Below, piece by piece: positions 35,962 through 45,065 of a DNA stretch of 57,067 nucleotides. Origin of the DNA: Chlorobium sp. (GTDB taxonomy: Bacteria; Bacteroidota; Chlorobiia; Chlorobiales; Chlorobiaceae); contig JANQMO010000073.1 in NCBI GenBank assembly GCA_028280025.1, positions 1 through 57,067 on the forward strand. Reading direction: 5' to 3'. The first letter of the stretch is position 1. Each line of letters opens with the position of its first letter. The notes under the pieces were generated by a model. That model searched no databases, was not told where the DNA came from, and saw only the letters and a list, made by a program, of their open reading frames with translations. The position numbers and the translations under genes are program-made.

Positions 35962-36579
35962 ATGCAACCATCCCTCTTTGACAACGACAGTCCTGACTCT
36001 CAGCAAAAGGAATCTCCGAACCGTTTCAGGAATCTCGATGTCCTTTACGAAAACTCAAAGAACTGCACCAAATGCACGCTTTCGGCTACGCGCAGAAATT
36101 TCGTGTTCGGGGAAGGTAATCCCCAAGCCGGTATTGTCGTGATAGGTGAAGCACCCGGAGCAGAAGAAGATATGCAGGGAAGACCGTTTGTCGGCCGATC
36201 GGGCAAACTGCTTGACAAGATACTCGAAGCGATCGGGTTTTCAAGAAATGACGTTTTCATATGCAACATTATTAAATGCCGTCCTCCTGAAAACCGGAAT
36301 CCGCATCCGGATGAAATTGAAAGCTGTATGCCATGGCTGACCATGCAGCTTGAGATCATCAAACCAAAAATCCTCTTGCTGCTCGGCAGGGTGGCAGCCA
36401 ATACCATTCTCGACAACCGGCAGTCCATGGGCAGCCTCAGGGGCAGAATTATTCGATGGAACAGCTACGATGTCATTGTCACCTATCATCCTGCGGCGCT
36501 GCTCCGAAATCCGAACTGGAAACGGCATTGCTGGGAAGATGTAAAAATGCTGAGACATCACTTCGATAAGGTTTGCTGA
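35962..36579 (+). CDS. Uracil-DNA glycosylase, family 4 (iron-sulfur type)
   Basis: A 205-residue DNA repair enzyme that removes uracil. It has motif A VVIGEAPGAEEDMQGRPFVG and the C-terminal motif VTYHPAALLRNPNW. Four cysteines for a 4Fe-4S cluster are visible: CTKC near residue 35, then the Cys of IIKC and, 15 residues on, the Cys of ESCMPW. All hallmarks of family 4 are intact. The ATG at 35962 lies 6 bases after the coaBC stop, so the two genes are likely cotranscribed. Confidence 0.92.
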   Translation: MQPSLFDNDSPDSQQKESPNRFRNLDVLYENSKNCTKCTLSATRRNFVFGEGNPQAGIVVIGEAPGAEEDMQGRPFVGRSGKLLDKILEAIGFSRNDVFICNIIKCRPPENRNPHPDEIESCMPWLTMQLEIIKPKILLLLGRVAANTILDNRQSMGSLRGRIIRWNSYDVIVTYHPAALLRNPNWKRHCWEDVKMLRHHFDKVC

Positions 36580-36904
36580 CAAAAGATTCTCTCCTGTCAA
36601 CCTGAACAGAAAGTTTCTGTCGAACTGCAATAGATCGTTTATGAAACCGTCATGTATACAACACCTGCTATGCGATAATCCTTTACCCGCCGGATGCAGG
36701 AGAAAACGAAAATACGATCGTACCGAAGCTGCTTTTTTACAGGAAACGTGCGTTCCGAAAAGTCGGGACACCGTGGCATTGCCTGAGCCCTGTGTCTTCG
36801 GCATGTTCGACAATCACGCAATTCCGGTGAAATAATTATATCTTAAGAACTGAGGGGGAACAGCACTAACTTATTGTCTAAGAAAAGGTTATCGAAGAAC
36901 CATC
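36580..36904. other. 325-base spacer upstream of dnaB, holding a family 1 repeat
   Basis: No gene is supported. The repeat copy B occupies 36740-36828. The final ~75 bases before dnaB presumably carry its promoter and contain a GAGGGGG purine run near 36852, too far upstream to serve as the dnaB ribosome-binding site. Confidence 0.5.
36740..36828. repeat. Dispersed repeat family 1, copy B (diverged)
   Basis: Aligns by eye with copies A and C: AGGAAACGTGCGTTCCG, AGTCGGGACACCGTGGCATT, then TTCGACAATCACGCAATTCC at the end. Its terminal inverted repeats are more degraded than in copy C. It lies in the spacer between the uracil-DNA glycosylase gene and dnaB. Confidence 0.55.
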
Positions 36905-38491
36905 ATGAGCGATGCACACAGCAGAAAGAACCGAAACAGCAAGACACAAATAGATCTCGCAAAGGATATCGATTTCTCCCTGGAAAGCAGGGTTCCTCCC
37001 TATTCAACTGAAATCGAGCAGGAGGTTCTGGCATGTATACTCCTTGAAGACAAACCGCTTGAACAGGTCATCCAGGTGTTCGGCGACAGTGCAGAGAAGG
37101 TTTTCCATGAACTGCGCCACCAGTTGATCTTCAAGGCCATGCTTGCACTGTTCCAGAAAAGGCATGCGGTAGACATGATCACCGTCAGTGAAGAGCTTTC
37201 CAGGATGAACGAGCTGAACAATATCGGCGGAAGGCAGTATCTGGCTGAATTGACCAACAAAGTCGTCAGCTCCGCAAACATCGAGCATTACGCAAAGCTT
37301 GCCAAGGAAAAGTATCTCTACCGCAAACTGATTTCCCTCTCTTCCCATATCTCCAGTGCGGCATACGGCTCCGCCATGGATGTTTTCGATCTGATCGAAC
37401 TCGCATCACAGCAGTTCTTCAGCATTTCGCAGGCTGGCATCAGGAAAAAAGCATCGAATATCAAGGAACTGTTGAAAAACGCCACGAGGATGCTCGAAAC
37501 CCTCAGTTCGAAAAAGTCGTCGGTAACAGGAATCTCGTCAGGCTTTTCCGAACTGGATGACCTGACTGCCGGCTTCCAGCAATCGGATCTCATCATCATC
37601 GCGGCACGCCCTTCTGCAGGAAAAACCGCGTTTTCACTGGCTCTGGCAAGAAACGCCGCTGTTGACTTCAATACACCGGTCCTGTTTTTCAGCCTTGAAA
37701 TGGCCGAAATACAGCTCGCTTTGAGGTTGATGTGCGCCGAGGCATATGTTGAATCACAGGCGGTACGAACAGGCAGGATCACTCCGGAAATGATGAACAA
37801 GATCATCACCAGCATGGACGCGCTTGCTGAATCGAAGCTCTATATCGATGATACACCGGGAATCTCGATCATGGAACTGACGGCTAAAGCGAGAAGGATG
37901 AAACAGGAGTACGATATCGGTATGGTTGTCGTCGATTACCTGCAGCTTGTCACACCTGTAAGGGACGGACGATCGAACCGTGAACAGGAAATCGCCCAGA
38001 TATCACGATCGTTGAAAGCCCTGGCAAAAGAGATCGATATCCCGATCATCGCGCTTGCCCAGCTCAACCGTTCCGTCGAACAGCGGTCGGGCGACAGAAG
38101 GCCCCAGTTGAGCGACCTCAGGGAATCAGGCTCAATCGAGCAGGATGCCGACGTGGTCATGTTCCTCTCACGGCCGGAAATGTATAAAAAAGACACCTTT
38201 GACGATGGAACGTCGACAAAGGACATTGTTGAAGTCATCATAGGAAAGCAGAGAAACGGGCCGGTAGGGGATATCCGTCTTCGCTTCCTGAAAAACTACG
38301 GACGCTTCCTGTCCACGGCAAACGTCTACAGCGCAGGCGGTTATGGGGACACCGGCTCCCCCGGAGAAGAGCACATCCACCGGCCGCCGACGCCTGCAGA
38401 AGAGCCTTCTCTGCCGGAACCGCCTGCCGCGGCCGACAGGAAAGGACCGCCTGCAGAACCATTTGTAACAAACGACGACATGCCCTTTTGA
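36905..38491 (+). CDS. dnaB: Replicative DNA helicase DnaB
   Basis: The hexameric fork helicase, 528 residues, without an intein. The N-terminal primase-interacting domain starts VPPYSTEIEQEVLACIL. The RecA-like motor begins near residue 205 with ISSGFSELDDLTAGFQ, Walker A ARPSAGKTAF, FFSLEMAEIQL, Walker B MVVVDYLQLV and the RPQLSDLRESGSIEQDADVV arginine-finger region. The C-terminal ~60 residues are rich in proline and glutamate and end NDDMPF, similar to single-strand-binding-protein style acidic tips; that resemblance is only noted. It has its own promoter region containing repeat copy B. Confidence 0.96.
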   Translation: MSDAHSRKNRNSKTQIDLAKDIDFSLESRVPPYSTEIEQEVLACILLEDKPLEQVIQVFGDSAEKVFHELRHQLIFKAMLALFQKRHAVDMITVSEELSRMNELNNIGGRQYLAELTNKVVSSANIEHYAKLAKEKYLYRKLISLSSHISSAAYGSAMDVFDLIELASQQFFSISQAGIRKKASNIKELLKNATRMLETLSSKKSSVTGISSGFSELDDLTAGFQQSDLIIIAARPSAGKTAFSLALARNAAVDFNTPVLFFSLEMAEIQLALRLMCAEAYVESQAVRTGRITPEMMNKIITSMDALAESKLYIDDTPGISIMELTAKARRMKQEYDIGMVVVDYLQLVTPVRDGRSNREQEIAQISRSLKALAKEIDIPIIALAQLNRSVEQRSGDRRPQLSDLRESGSIEQDADVVMFLSRPEMYKKDTFDDGTSTKDIVEVIIGKQRNGPVGDIRLRFLKNYGRFLSTANVYSAGGYGDTGSPGEEHIHRPPTPAEEPSLPEPPAAADRKGPPAEPFVTNDDMPF

Positions 38492-38572
38492 GCTGTCGAT
38501 ACCAGATATGTAAAGACCATACCGGTTTCATCACGTCACACAGAACCGGTTCTTAACAAAGAAACGTGCTTC

Positions 38573-40339
38573 ATGAACGATCAAAAACCACATTCGGGCA
38601 GCCGGCCGAAAGAAGAAAAATTTTTCGGCATCGGCGCATCAAAAGGAATCGCTATCGGTCCGGCCTATCTTTTGGTCAATAGTGAAATAGAGAATCCGAC
38701 AGGAAAGCTCGAGAAAGGCAAAGAGGAGCAGGAGGTGGAACGGTTTACCACAGCCCTGTATCGTTCTGAAAAAGAGCTGGAAAAGATCGAACGGGTTACC
38801 ACTCAAAAGCTGGGACAGGCATACTCCGATCTTTTTCATGCCCAGATCATGCTTCTGCACGACAGCATTCTGACAGAAAGCATTGTTGAACGGATCCGCA
38901 AAGAGCAGAAAACGGCCCAGCTTGCAATAGAGGAAGAGTTCGACAACTATCTCCAGCATTTCAACTCGTCCAACGATGCCCATTTTCAGGAAAGGGCACA
39001 GGACCTTGTCGACATAAAAAACAGGATTATCAGGAACCTGCACAACAGAAAGCTGCAGTCGAAAGTACCGGAAGGCATGATCATCGTTTCAACCAGTCTT
39101 TCCCCTGCCGACATCATCCTTTTCAGCAGAAACAATGTCAAAGGCTTTGTAACGGAGACCGGAGGGAAAACCTCTCATGTCTCTCTGATCTGCAAATCGC
39201 TTAATATTCCGATTATCGTCGGACTGAGTAATTTCACCCAGAAAGTTGATCCGGGAATGCTCCTGGTCATCGACGGCGGTGAAGGAAAAGCCATAACCCG
39301 CCCTTCTGAAGAAACCGTCAGAACATATCTTGACATCATCACTGAAGAATCGAAAATACAAGCAGAAGTATGCAAACTCGCCAGCGCTCCTGCCATAACA
39401 AAATGCGGTATCAGGCTCCATTTTTTCTCGAACATCGACGTCAAGGAAGAAATCCCGTCCATAAAAAACGCTGGTGCTGAAGGGGTCGGGCTCTTTAGAA
39501 GCGAGACTCTTTTTATCGACAGCAGTAAGCCTCCGCTGGAAGATGAACAGGCCGAGTACTACATGGAAATGGCTGAAGCGCTGCAGCCCGAGCCGCTTGT
39601 CATTCGCCTTTTCGACATTGGAGGAGACAAACTGATCTATTCACCCATACGCGAACCCAATCCCAACCTCGGATGGAGAGGCATCCGTATACTTATTGAC
39701 GTTCCTGACATCCTTGAACGTCAGATCAGGGCGATTCTCAAGGCAAACCGCTGGGAAAACATACAGATACTCCTCCCCATGATCTCCTCGCTCGATGAAA
39801 TCATGGCCATCCGGAAAGAACTTGAAAAACATGTGGATGCGTTATTTGAATCAGGAAAGAGCATCAACAAGCCCGAACTCGGGGCAATGATCGAAATACC
39901 ATCCGCCGTTGAGATTATCGACGAGATCACAAAAGCCGTGGATTTCATCAGTATCGGAACCAACGACCTGATCCAGTATACGCTTGCAGTCGACAGAAAC
40001 AATGAGATCGTCCAGGATCTGTTCGACAAGTTCCATCCGGCAATTATCCGTCAACTGCAGAGGGTAATCGCTACAGCCTGCAGCAACAACTGCCGGGTCG
40101 CGCTTTGCGGTGACATGGGTTCTGACCCGCTGGCGCTGCCGTTCCTCATCGGATGCGGCCTGAAAGAGTTCAGCGTGGTCAGTGCCGATATACCGCGCCT
40201 GAAATCGCTTGCACGCTGCTTCACCGTAGCGGAAACACGGGAGCTGGTAAAAGAATGTCTGAGCCTGCCGACCGCAACGGAGATCAAAGACCGCCTCAAA
40301 ACGTTTGTTGCGGGTCATGCTCCGGATCTTGCACTCTAA
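38573..40339 (+). CDS. ptsI: Phosphoenolpyruvate--protein phosphotransferase (PTS Enzyme I)
   Basis: 588 residues, normal for Enzyme I. It takes phosphate from PEP and passes it to HPr. In order: the N-terminal swivelling domain with GIGASKGIAIGPAYLL; the active-site histidine in TETGGKTSHVSLICKSLNIP (about residue 205); then the PEP-binding barrel with GVGLFRSETLFI, PNLGWRGIRILI, ISIGTNDLIQYTLAVDRN and the Cys-containing RVALCGDMGSDPLALPFLIG. The only other PTS component in the window is the EIIA-like protein at 4607-5077. With no permease visible, a regulatory PTS is likely. Its stop overlaps that of ppiD (convergent) by 4 bases. Confidence 0.94.
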   Translation: MNDQKPHSGSRPKEEKFFGIGASKGIAIGPAYLLVNSEIENPTGKLEKGKEEQEVERFTTALYRSEKELEKIERVTTQKLGQAYSDLFHAQIMLLHDSILTESIVERIRKEQKTAQLAIEEEFDNYLQHFNSSNDAHFQERAQDLVDIKNRIIRNLHNRKLQSKVPEGMIIVSTSLSPADIILFSRNNVKGFVTETGGKTSHVSLICKSLNIPIIVGLSNFTQKVDPGMLLVIDGGEGKAITRPSEETVRTYLDIITEESKIQAEVCKLASAPAITKCGIRLHFFSNIDVKEEIPSIKNAGAEGVGLFRSETLFIDSSKPPLEDEQAEYYMEMAEALQPEPLVIRLFDIGGDKLIYSPIREPNPNLGWRGIRILIDVPDILERQIRAILKANRWENIQILLPMISSLDEIMAIRKELEKHVDALFESGKSINKPELGAMIEIPSAVEIIDEITKAVDFISIGTNDLIQYTLAVDRNNEIVQDLFDKFHPAIIRQLQRVIATACSNNCRVALCGDMGSDPLALPFLIGCGLKEFSVVSADIPRLKSLARCFTVAETRELVKECLSLPTATEIKDRLKTFVAGHAPDLAL

Positions 40340-42438
40340 AGTCTCCGCATATCTTCAATAACCGCTGAACGTCGTTCTGCTTCAAGATAGTCAAGGACAA
40401 ACCGCTGCCTTTTTATCGGGAGCAGGAGCGGCCGGAGTGCCAGTTTAGCGGCCTCGATATCCTTTTCCTGATAGGTCTTGCCCTGAAGCACAATCAATGC
40501 ACGCCCTTCTGAAACGGGAACAGGCTCTGAAACCTCCCCGGGCTCCATACCGATAATAGCCTCGATCAACCGCAGATCGTTGCCGTACCCGGGAATAAAC
40601 CGTTGTTTGAATCCTGTATTTTCCGCTTTCACGACACGCACACCATCAAAGGCCGAGGCTATTGCTTCCAGATTTCCCTCTTTCTCTTTGGCCACGAGAG
40701 AAAGCTTTTCATCAAGGACGTCCCCCTTTTTTTCTTTCAGAAGATGTTTACGGATATCCTCGACAAGCTCATCGTCGAGCTCCCTGTAGCCGGAATTGTT
40801 GATACCGGAAACGCGCAGGACAAGAAATCCTTTATCATGCCGGATAACATCGGATACGGCGTCTTTTGAAGAAGAAAACGCAAAACGGGTGATTGCATGC
40901 TGGTATCCAAGTCCCGGCAGCACGTCCTCCCTTGTAAACGCCCCGGTCTTTTGCGCCTTTGTCTGAAAAGATCCTACGGCCGTATCGAAACCCCTGTCTT
41001 CCGCCTCCATCTGGAACAGTGCCGCACGCCGCCTTGCCTTTTCGAGAGTGGCATCCGATGGCCTGATATTCCTGACCACTTCCGATCCCGTGATCCTTCG
41101 GGTATCCTTTCCCGTAACGCGGATGATATGCAATCCAAAGGCCGTTTCGACAGGGCCGACAAGTGAACCGGGCTTCGAACTGAAAACGGCTTTGTCGAAT
41201 TCCGGCACCATGGCCCCCTTTTCAAACCAGCCAAGATCGCCTCCTTTGCCTGCACTGACTTCATCTTCGGAGTATTGTCGAGCCAACGACGCGAAGTCAT
41301 CCCCTGCACGCAGCCTGGTCATAATATCCGATACGGTGTTTTCTGCCTTTGATTTGCTGTCGGCGTCATTTCTGGCAAAAGAAACCAGAATATGAGAAGC
41401 CCGAACAACAGGCTCTCCTTCCGACACAGCTTGTACCTTTATCATTCGATAACGGTTCTGGTCCGCAACAGGCCCGATAAGGTCTCCGGCCGCGGGACCG
41501 GTCTTTCCAAAAACAGCTTCTGCAGCACCAACAGAAAAGTCCGCCCTGCTGTACTGCCGATCAAACGTTTCGGCAAGGTCACTCTGCAGCTTGACAAAAG
41601 CGCTGTCATCTTCGGCTTCTGCAAAAGCGTCCCTGAGGGACTCGAGCTCGGTTTTGACAGTCATGCTGTCGCGGCCTGACGGCTCGGCAGAAAACACGAC
41701 ATAATCAAGCGTTCTTGTCGGTTCCTGGCGATACAACTCCCTGTTTTCTTCATAGTACGTTCCGATATCTTTATCCGAGACCGAAAAAAGCGAGTCAGCA
41801 CCGGCAGCACTGTATGGAAGAACAAGGAACGAAGCGGAAAACACGCCATACTCCCTGTCGGCGACCGCGTCCAGTTCAGCATCGGAAACCCTCACCATGC
41901 CGCCGAGGGTACGGTCGAGTTTCTGCTGCATAAGCTCCCTTCGGATGATATCCTCGATCATGAGCCAGGCCTCCCGGTTACCGGGTGCCTCCCTTGCTTT
42001 TTCCAGCTTCTCCCGATCGATGGAACCGGTTTCTTGGTCAGCAAAATTTCTGACAATGATCTGCGGCGGATTGTCACTTTCAACCGCGGCAACGATCTCA
42101 TCATCGCTGACCCGGATGGCATATTTTTCAAACTGTTCCTGGAGAATGATCTCGTTGACAACAATATCCCATGCCTGCATACGAAGCTGCATTTCGATCG
42201 CATCGGTCAGGTCCGCTTGCGGATTCCGGTTTCTCCAGTTATCGGTGATGCTTTCATAAGTCCTTTCGTATTGCTGGTAACCGATCGGCCGGCCGTTCAC
42301 CTTCCCGGCAATCGAACCTCCGCCGGTCGGTCCGCTGAAATTCATGCCCCACTCAAAAACGATAAGAGCAAGAAATGCAGCCATCAAGGCATACAAAACA
42401 AAATGCAGCTTTTCCCGTATTCCGGATATTACTCCCAT
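40336..42438 (-). CDS. ppiD: Peptidyl-prolyl cis-trans isomerase, PpiD/SurA type
   Basis: A 700-residue periplasmic folding factor anchored by one N-terminal helix (FVLYALMAAFLALIVFEWGM, residues ~12-31). The SurA-like N domain (VNGRPIGYQQYERTYE, with MQAWDIVVNEIILQEQF) is followed near residue 345 by a parvulin domain: ASHILVSFARND, LARQYSEDEVSAGKGGDLGW, VPEFDKAVFSSKPG and AFGLHIIRVTGK. The C-terminal third is a degenerate second parvulin-like region. It assists outer-membrane protein folding at the inner-membrane surface. The gene converges on ptsI with overlapping stops. Confidence 0.9.
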   Translation of the reverse strand: MGVISGIREKLHFVLYALMAAFLALIVFEWGMNFSGPTGGGSIAGKVNGRPIGYQQYERTYESITDNWRNRNPQADLTDAIEMQLRMQAWDIVVNEIILQEQFEKYAIRVSDDEIVAAVESDNPPQIIVRNFADQETGSIDREKLEKAREAPGNREAWLMIEDIIRRELMQQKLDRTLGGMVRVSDAELDAVADREYGVFSASFLVLPYSAAGADSLFSVSDKDIGTYYEENRELYRQEPTRTLDYVVFSAEPSGRDSMTVKTELESLRDAFAEAEDDSAFVKLQSDLAETFDRQYSRADFSVGAAEAVFGKTGPAAGDLIGPVADQNRYRMIKVQAVSEGEPVVRASHILVSFARNDADSKSKAENTVSDIMTRLRAGDDFASLARQYSEDEVSAGKGGDLGWFEKGAMVPEFDKAVFSSKPGSLVGPVETAFGLHIIRVTGKDTRRITGSEVVRNIRPSDATLEKARRRAALFQMEAEDRGFDTAVGSFQTKAQKTGAFTREDVLPGLGYQHAITRFAFSSSKDAVSDVIRHDKGFLVLRVSGINNSGYRELDDELVEDIRKHLLKEKKGDVLDEKLSLVAKEKEGNLEAIASAFDGVRVVKAENTGFKQRFIPGYGNDLRLIEAIIGMEPGEVSEPVPVSEGRALIVLQGKTYQEKDIEAAKLALRPLLLPIKRQRFVLDYLEAERRSAVIEDMRRL

Positions 42439-42513
42439 GTCACTTTTGTCTCTGGTTATTCAATTGAACTATCTTCATTCCACAACGGAACGAGCCAATC
42501 AGATCTATGTATT

Positions 42514-42552
42514 CACAACTCAACAAATAAACAAATCAACAATTCAACAATC
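42514..42552. repeat. Short repeat phrase, family 4 (ACAAATCAACAATTCAACA type)
   Basis: Tandem-like run of CAACAAATAAACAAATCAAC plus AATTCAACAATC between pcm and ppiD. The complementary-orientation version TTGAATTGTTTATTTGTTGA occurs at 51937-51964 with one 8-base unit fewer, so this is a dispersed, length-variable family. Confidence 0.5.
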
Positions 42553-42554
42553 TT

Positions 42555-43217
42555 TCATTCCCCCCGCCATCCCTCCTGCCCGATAAGAGGAACAAATGCG
42601 AACGCATGAAATGTTTCACGATCGAAGGAACTTCCCTCGCGGATGATCACCGTCATTTTCTGCCCCGCACTGTCCCCTACCGGAATAACCATGACGCCTT
42701 TATCGGCAAGCTGCTCCAGCAATGAATGCGGCGCTTCGGGAGCACCGGCAGTCACAAGAATACCGTCATACGGAGCATGCCCGCTCCAGCCGAGCGTTCC
42801 GTCGCCAAGATGCTGGTGGATATCGAGGCCAAGCGTATCGAAAATTTTCGAGGCCCGCCGGTACAGCTCCGGTACCCTTTCGACCGTAAAGACCCTGTAT
42901 CCGAGGTAATCGAGGATCGCAGCCTGGTAGCCGGACCCCGTGCCTATTTCGAGGACCTTGCCGGAAGGACAGCGCTCGACAAGCATTGCCGTCATATACG
43001 CTACGGTAAACGGCTGGGAAATGGTTTGACCGCATCCAATGGGAAAAGCGCAATCGTCGTAGGCGTAGCCACGGTCAGCATCATTGAAAAACCGGTGCCG
43101 CTCGACACGCTGAAAGGCATCGAGAACTCGTGTATCCTTTAGACCATAGCGCCGGATCTGCTCAACCATCTCACGACGCCTTTCACTGTATTCCCGGTCT
43201 TCGATCCTCTCGGTCAT
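42555..43217 (-). CDS. pcm: Protein-L-isoaspartate O-methyltransferase
   Basis: A 220-residue SAM-dependent repair enzyme that methylates isoaspartyl residues in damaged proteins. It shows RVERHRFFNDADRGYAYDD, the characteristic CGQTISQPFTVAYMT, then motif I VLEIGTGSGYQAAILDYLG and the post-I VFTVERVPEL. The C-terminal part has ILVTAGAPEAPHSLLEQL and VIPVGDSAGQKMTVI. It is divergent from the DUF123 gene (66-base gap). Family 4 repeat sequence lies just beyond its 3' end. Confidence 0.95.
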   Translation of the reverse strand: MTERIEDREYSERRREMVEQIRRYGLKDTRVLDAFQRVERHRFFNDADRGYAYDDCAFPIGCGQTISQPFTVAYMTAMLVERCPSGKVLEIGTGSGYQAAILDYLGYRVFTVERVPELYRRASKIFDTLGLDIHQHLGDGTLGWSGHAPYDGILVTAGAPEAPHSLLEQLADKGVMVIPVGDSAGQKMTVIIREGSSFDRETFHAFAFVPLIGQEGWRGE

Positions 43218-43283
43218 ATACCCATATCCATACCGGTTACAAAAAAAGTGTAGCTTTCATGAACATCCGCAACGACAGATTCC

Positions 43284-43877
43284 ATGACTATACAGATACA
43301 TTGTTTCGGCCGGAGCTCCAGGCAGGGAACTTATGCACTTTTCATACACCTTGCAAAAGAATTGAACCTGGCTTTCGGCAAATTTCACCAGGGCAGAACA
43401 ATCCGCCTCAATCCGGACACGTACCTTTATGTCGGCTCGGCGCTCGGCAAGAGTCCCCGCTCCATGCCTCTTGCCCGCCGACTGGTCCGGCACGCCTCAC
43501 GATCAGGCAGCAAGCCGCCTCATAAAGCAAGAGAAGAGCTTATCCGGTATTGCCGGCAGCACGGACTCGCCGAACAAACGCTGCAAGCACCGTCCGAAAA
43601 AAAACAACGCTGGCACATCGACTACCTTTTGGACAGCGAACATGCAGAGATCACCGGTATCACCATCATCCGTTTTCCGGCCAGACTGGAAACAGCACTG
43701 TCAGACATGGCACTGGCGAGTGAAGAGACCTTCATCGTTGCCCGCGGTCTTGGTGCACAAGACACTGGAAACTCAACTCATCTTTACGGGATCAGAGATC
43801 CCGACACGTTCCGGCACGCTTTCGAAACAGGGATAGAAAAAATCCTGAACCGGCAGAATGACGCAGGTTCCCCATAA
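43284..43877 (+). CDS. DUF123 family protein (GIY-YIG-like)
   Basis: A 197-residue protein matching stand-alone DUF123: QGTYALFIHLAKELNLAFG, NPDTYLYVGSALGKSPRS (the GIY-YIG-like YVGSA), LARRLVRHA and QRWHIDYLLDSEHAEIT. The same domain is found fused to endonuclease III in some archaea and bacteria, hinting at a nucleic-acid role, but no activity is established to my knowledge. The tail beyond residue ~150 (ETFIVARGLGAQ, FRHAFETGIEKI) is less typical. Its neighbours are the divergent pcm gene and the convergent ftsY gene, with a 23-base gap to ftsY. Confidence 0.82.
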   Translation: MTIQIHCFGRSSRQGTYALFIHLAKELNLAFGKFHQGRTIRLNPDTYLYVGSALGKSPRSMPLARRLVRHASRSGSKPPHKAREELIRYCRQHGLAEQTLQAPSEKKQRWHIDYLLDSEHAEITGITIIRFPARLETALSDMALASEETFIVARGLGAQDTGNSTHLYGIRDPDTFRHAFETGIEKILNRQNDAGSP

Positions 43878-43900
43878 GCGCCGCACGTCAAGGCAACATC

Positions 43901-44863
43901 CTATCCTGAACCGCCAGCGGGCTTGCCAAGCAATGCTCCCACAAATGTTTTTCTGTCGAAAATCTGCAGGTCGTCTATTGTTTCACCGACACCGATATAC
44001 TTTACCGGCAATTCAAGCTCCCTCGATATCGAAAGGACTATTCCCCCTTTTGCTGTCCCATCGAGCTTGGTGACAACCAGACCGGTGACATTGACGCATT
44101 TGGTAAACTCCCTGGCCTGGGATACCGCGTTCTGACCGGTCGTCCCGTCAAGCACCAGCAAAACTTCATGAGGAGCATCCGGCACTTTTTTCTTTGCCAC
44201 TCTCATGATCTTTGCCAGTTCCTCCATGAGGTGCGATTTGTTGTGAAGCCTCCCGGCCGTATCGACAAGAACGACATCGGCCCCGCGTGCAACCGCGGAA
44301 CTGACGGCATCAAAAACAACCGATGCAGGATCGGCGTTCTGGCCCTGACTGACCATCGGTACGCCTGCCCTGTCAGCCCATATCTGCAGCTGCTGCACCG
44401 CAGCAGCCCGAAAAGTGTCGGCAGCGGCGATAATCACCTTTTTACCGGACTTGTTGTAGTTGTGCGCCAGCTTTGCAATGCTCGTTGTTTTCCCCGCACC
44501 GTTGACCCCGACGACAAGAATGACATAGGGCGAGTCCGGCAGGTCGGACTGAAAGTCCACAGGATGAGCTTCATGTGCCTCGAGCAGCATCTCCTCCATC
44601 ACCTGCATCAGCATCGCGTTCAGTTCGTCTTCAGACCGATAGCTTTCCTGCTCCGCTTTTTCGGTAATACGGTCAACGATGCCCAGCGTCGTCTCGACCC
44701 CGACATCGGCGGAAATCAGGATGTTCTCCAGTTCTTCCAGAAATTCCTCGTCGATATCGGTCCTGCCCCTGGTGATCCTGGATATATTCTCACGGAACGA
44801 ATCCCGGGTTTTGGTCAACCCTTCTTTCAGCCGCGATATTTTCAGCTTGTCAAAAAAACCCAT
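43901..44863 (-). CDS. ftsY: Signal recognition particle receptor FtsY
   Basis: A 320-residue SRP-family GTPase that docks ribosome-SRP complexes at the membrane. The N-terminal helical domain (DKLKISRLKEGLTKTRDS) is followed by the G domain: VVGVNGAGKTTSIAKLAHNY (P loop), DTFRAAAVQQLQIW, VLVDTAGRLHN, VTKLDGTAKGG and the closing KYIGVGETIDDLQIFDR. The acidic A domain of E. coli FtsY is absent, as in many bacteria. It is divergent from thiL, with repeat copy C between them. Confidence 0.95.
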   Translation of the reverse strand: MGFFDKLKISRLKEGLTKTRDSFRENISRITRGRTDIDEEFLEELENILISADVGVETTLGIVDRITEKAEQESYRSEDELNAMLMQVMEEMLLEAHEAHPVDFQSDLPDSPYVILVVGVNGAGKTTSIAKLAHNYNKSGKKVIIAAADTFRAAAVQQLQIWADRAGVPMVSQGQNADPASVVFDAVSSAVARGADVVLVDTAGRLHNKSHLMEELAKIMRVAKKKVPDAPHEVLLVLDGTTGQNAVSQAREFTKCVNVTGLVVTKLDGTAKGGIVLSISRELELPVKYIGVGETIDDLQIFDRKTFVGALLGKPAGGSG

Positions 44864-44901
44864 ATGAAAAAACCAATAATCTATGTTACATACACATACA
44901 A

Positions 44902-45015
44902 CCTAAACTGAGCGTCCCGACGTGTCGGGATACAGCGGCATTCCCTGTGCCCCGCATCTCCCCCGTGAAATCAGACTGGATATTTCACAGGGCTCGGCAA
45001 TCGCTCAATTCAGGA
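44902..45015. repeat. Dispersed repeat family 1, copy C (114 bp, best-preserved ends)
   Basis: Ends CCTAAACTGAGCG and CGCTCAATTCAGG are inverted complements at 11 of 13 positions. Inside are a TCCCGACGTGTCGGGA hairpin and a second inverted pair GTGAAAT/ATTTCAC that copies A and B lack. The element fills much of the ftsY-thiL promoter region, so it may affect the expression of either gene. Confidence 0.7.
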
Positions 45016-45065
45016 TAACAGGAACGTTCCACGGATTTTCAACCCGGAACATGAATTTACTGAAA

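Noticed and set aside
36905..38491. Intein in DnaB
   Set aside because: Length (528 residues) and uninterrupted Walker motifs show there is none.
44864..45065. Possible TPP riboswitch upstream of thiL
   Set aside because: The CTGAG in the spacer belongs to the family 1 repeat; no thi-box sequence or fold could be recognised.
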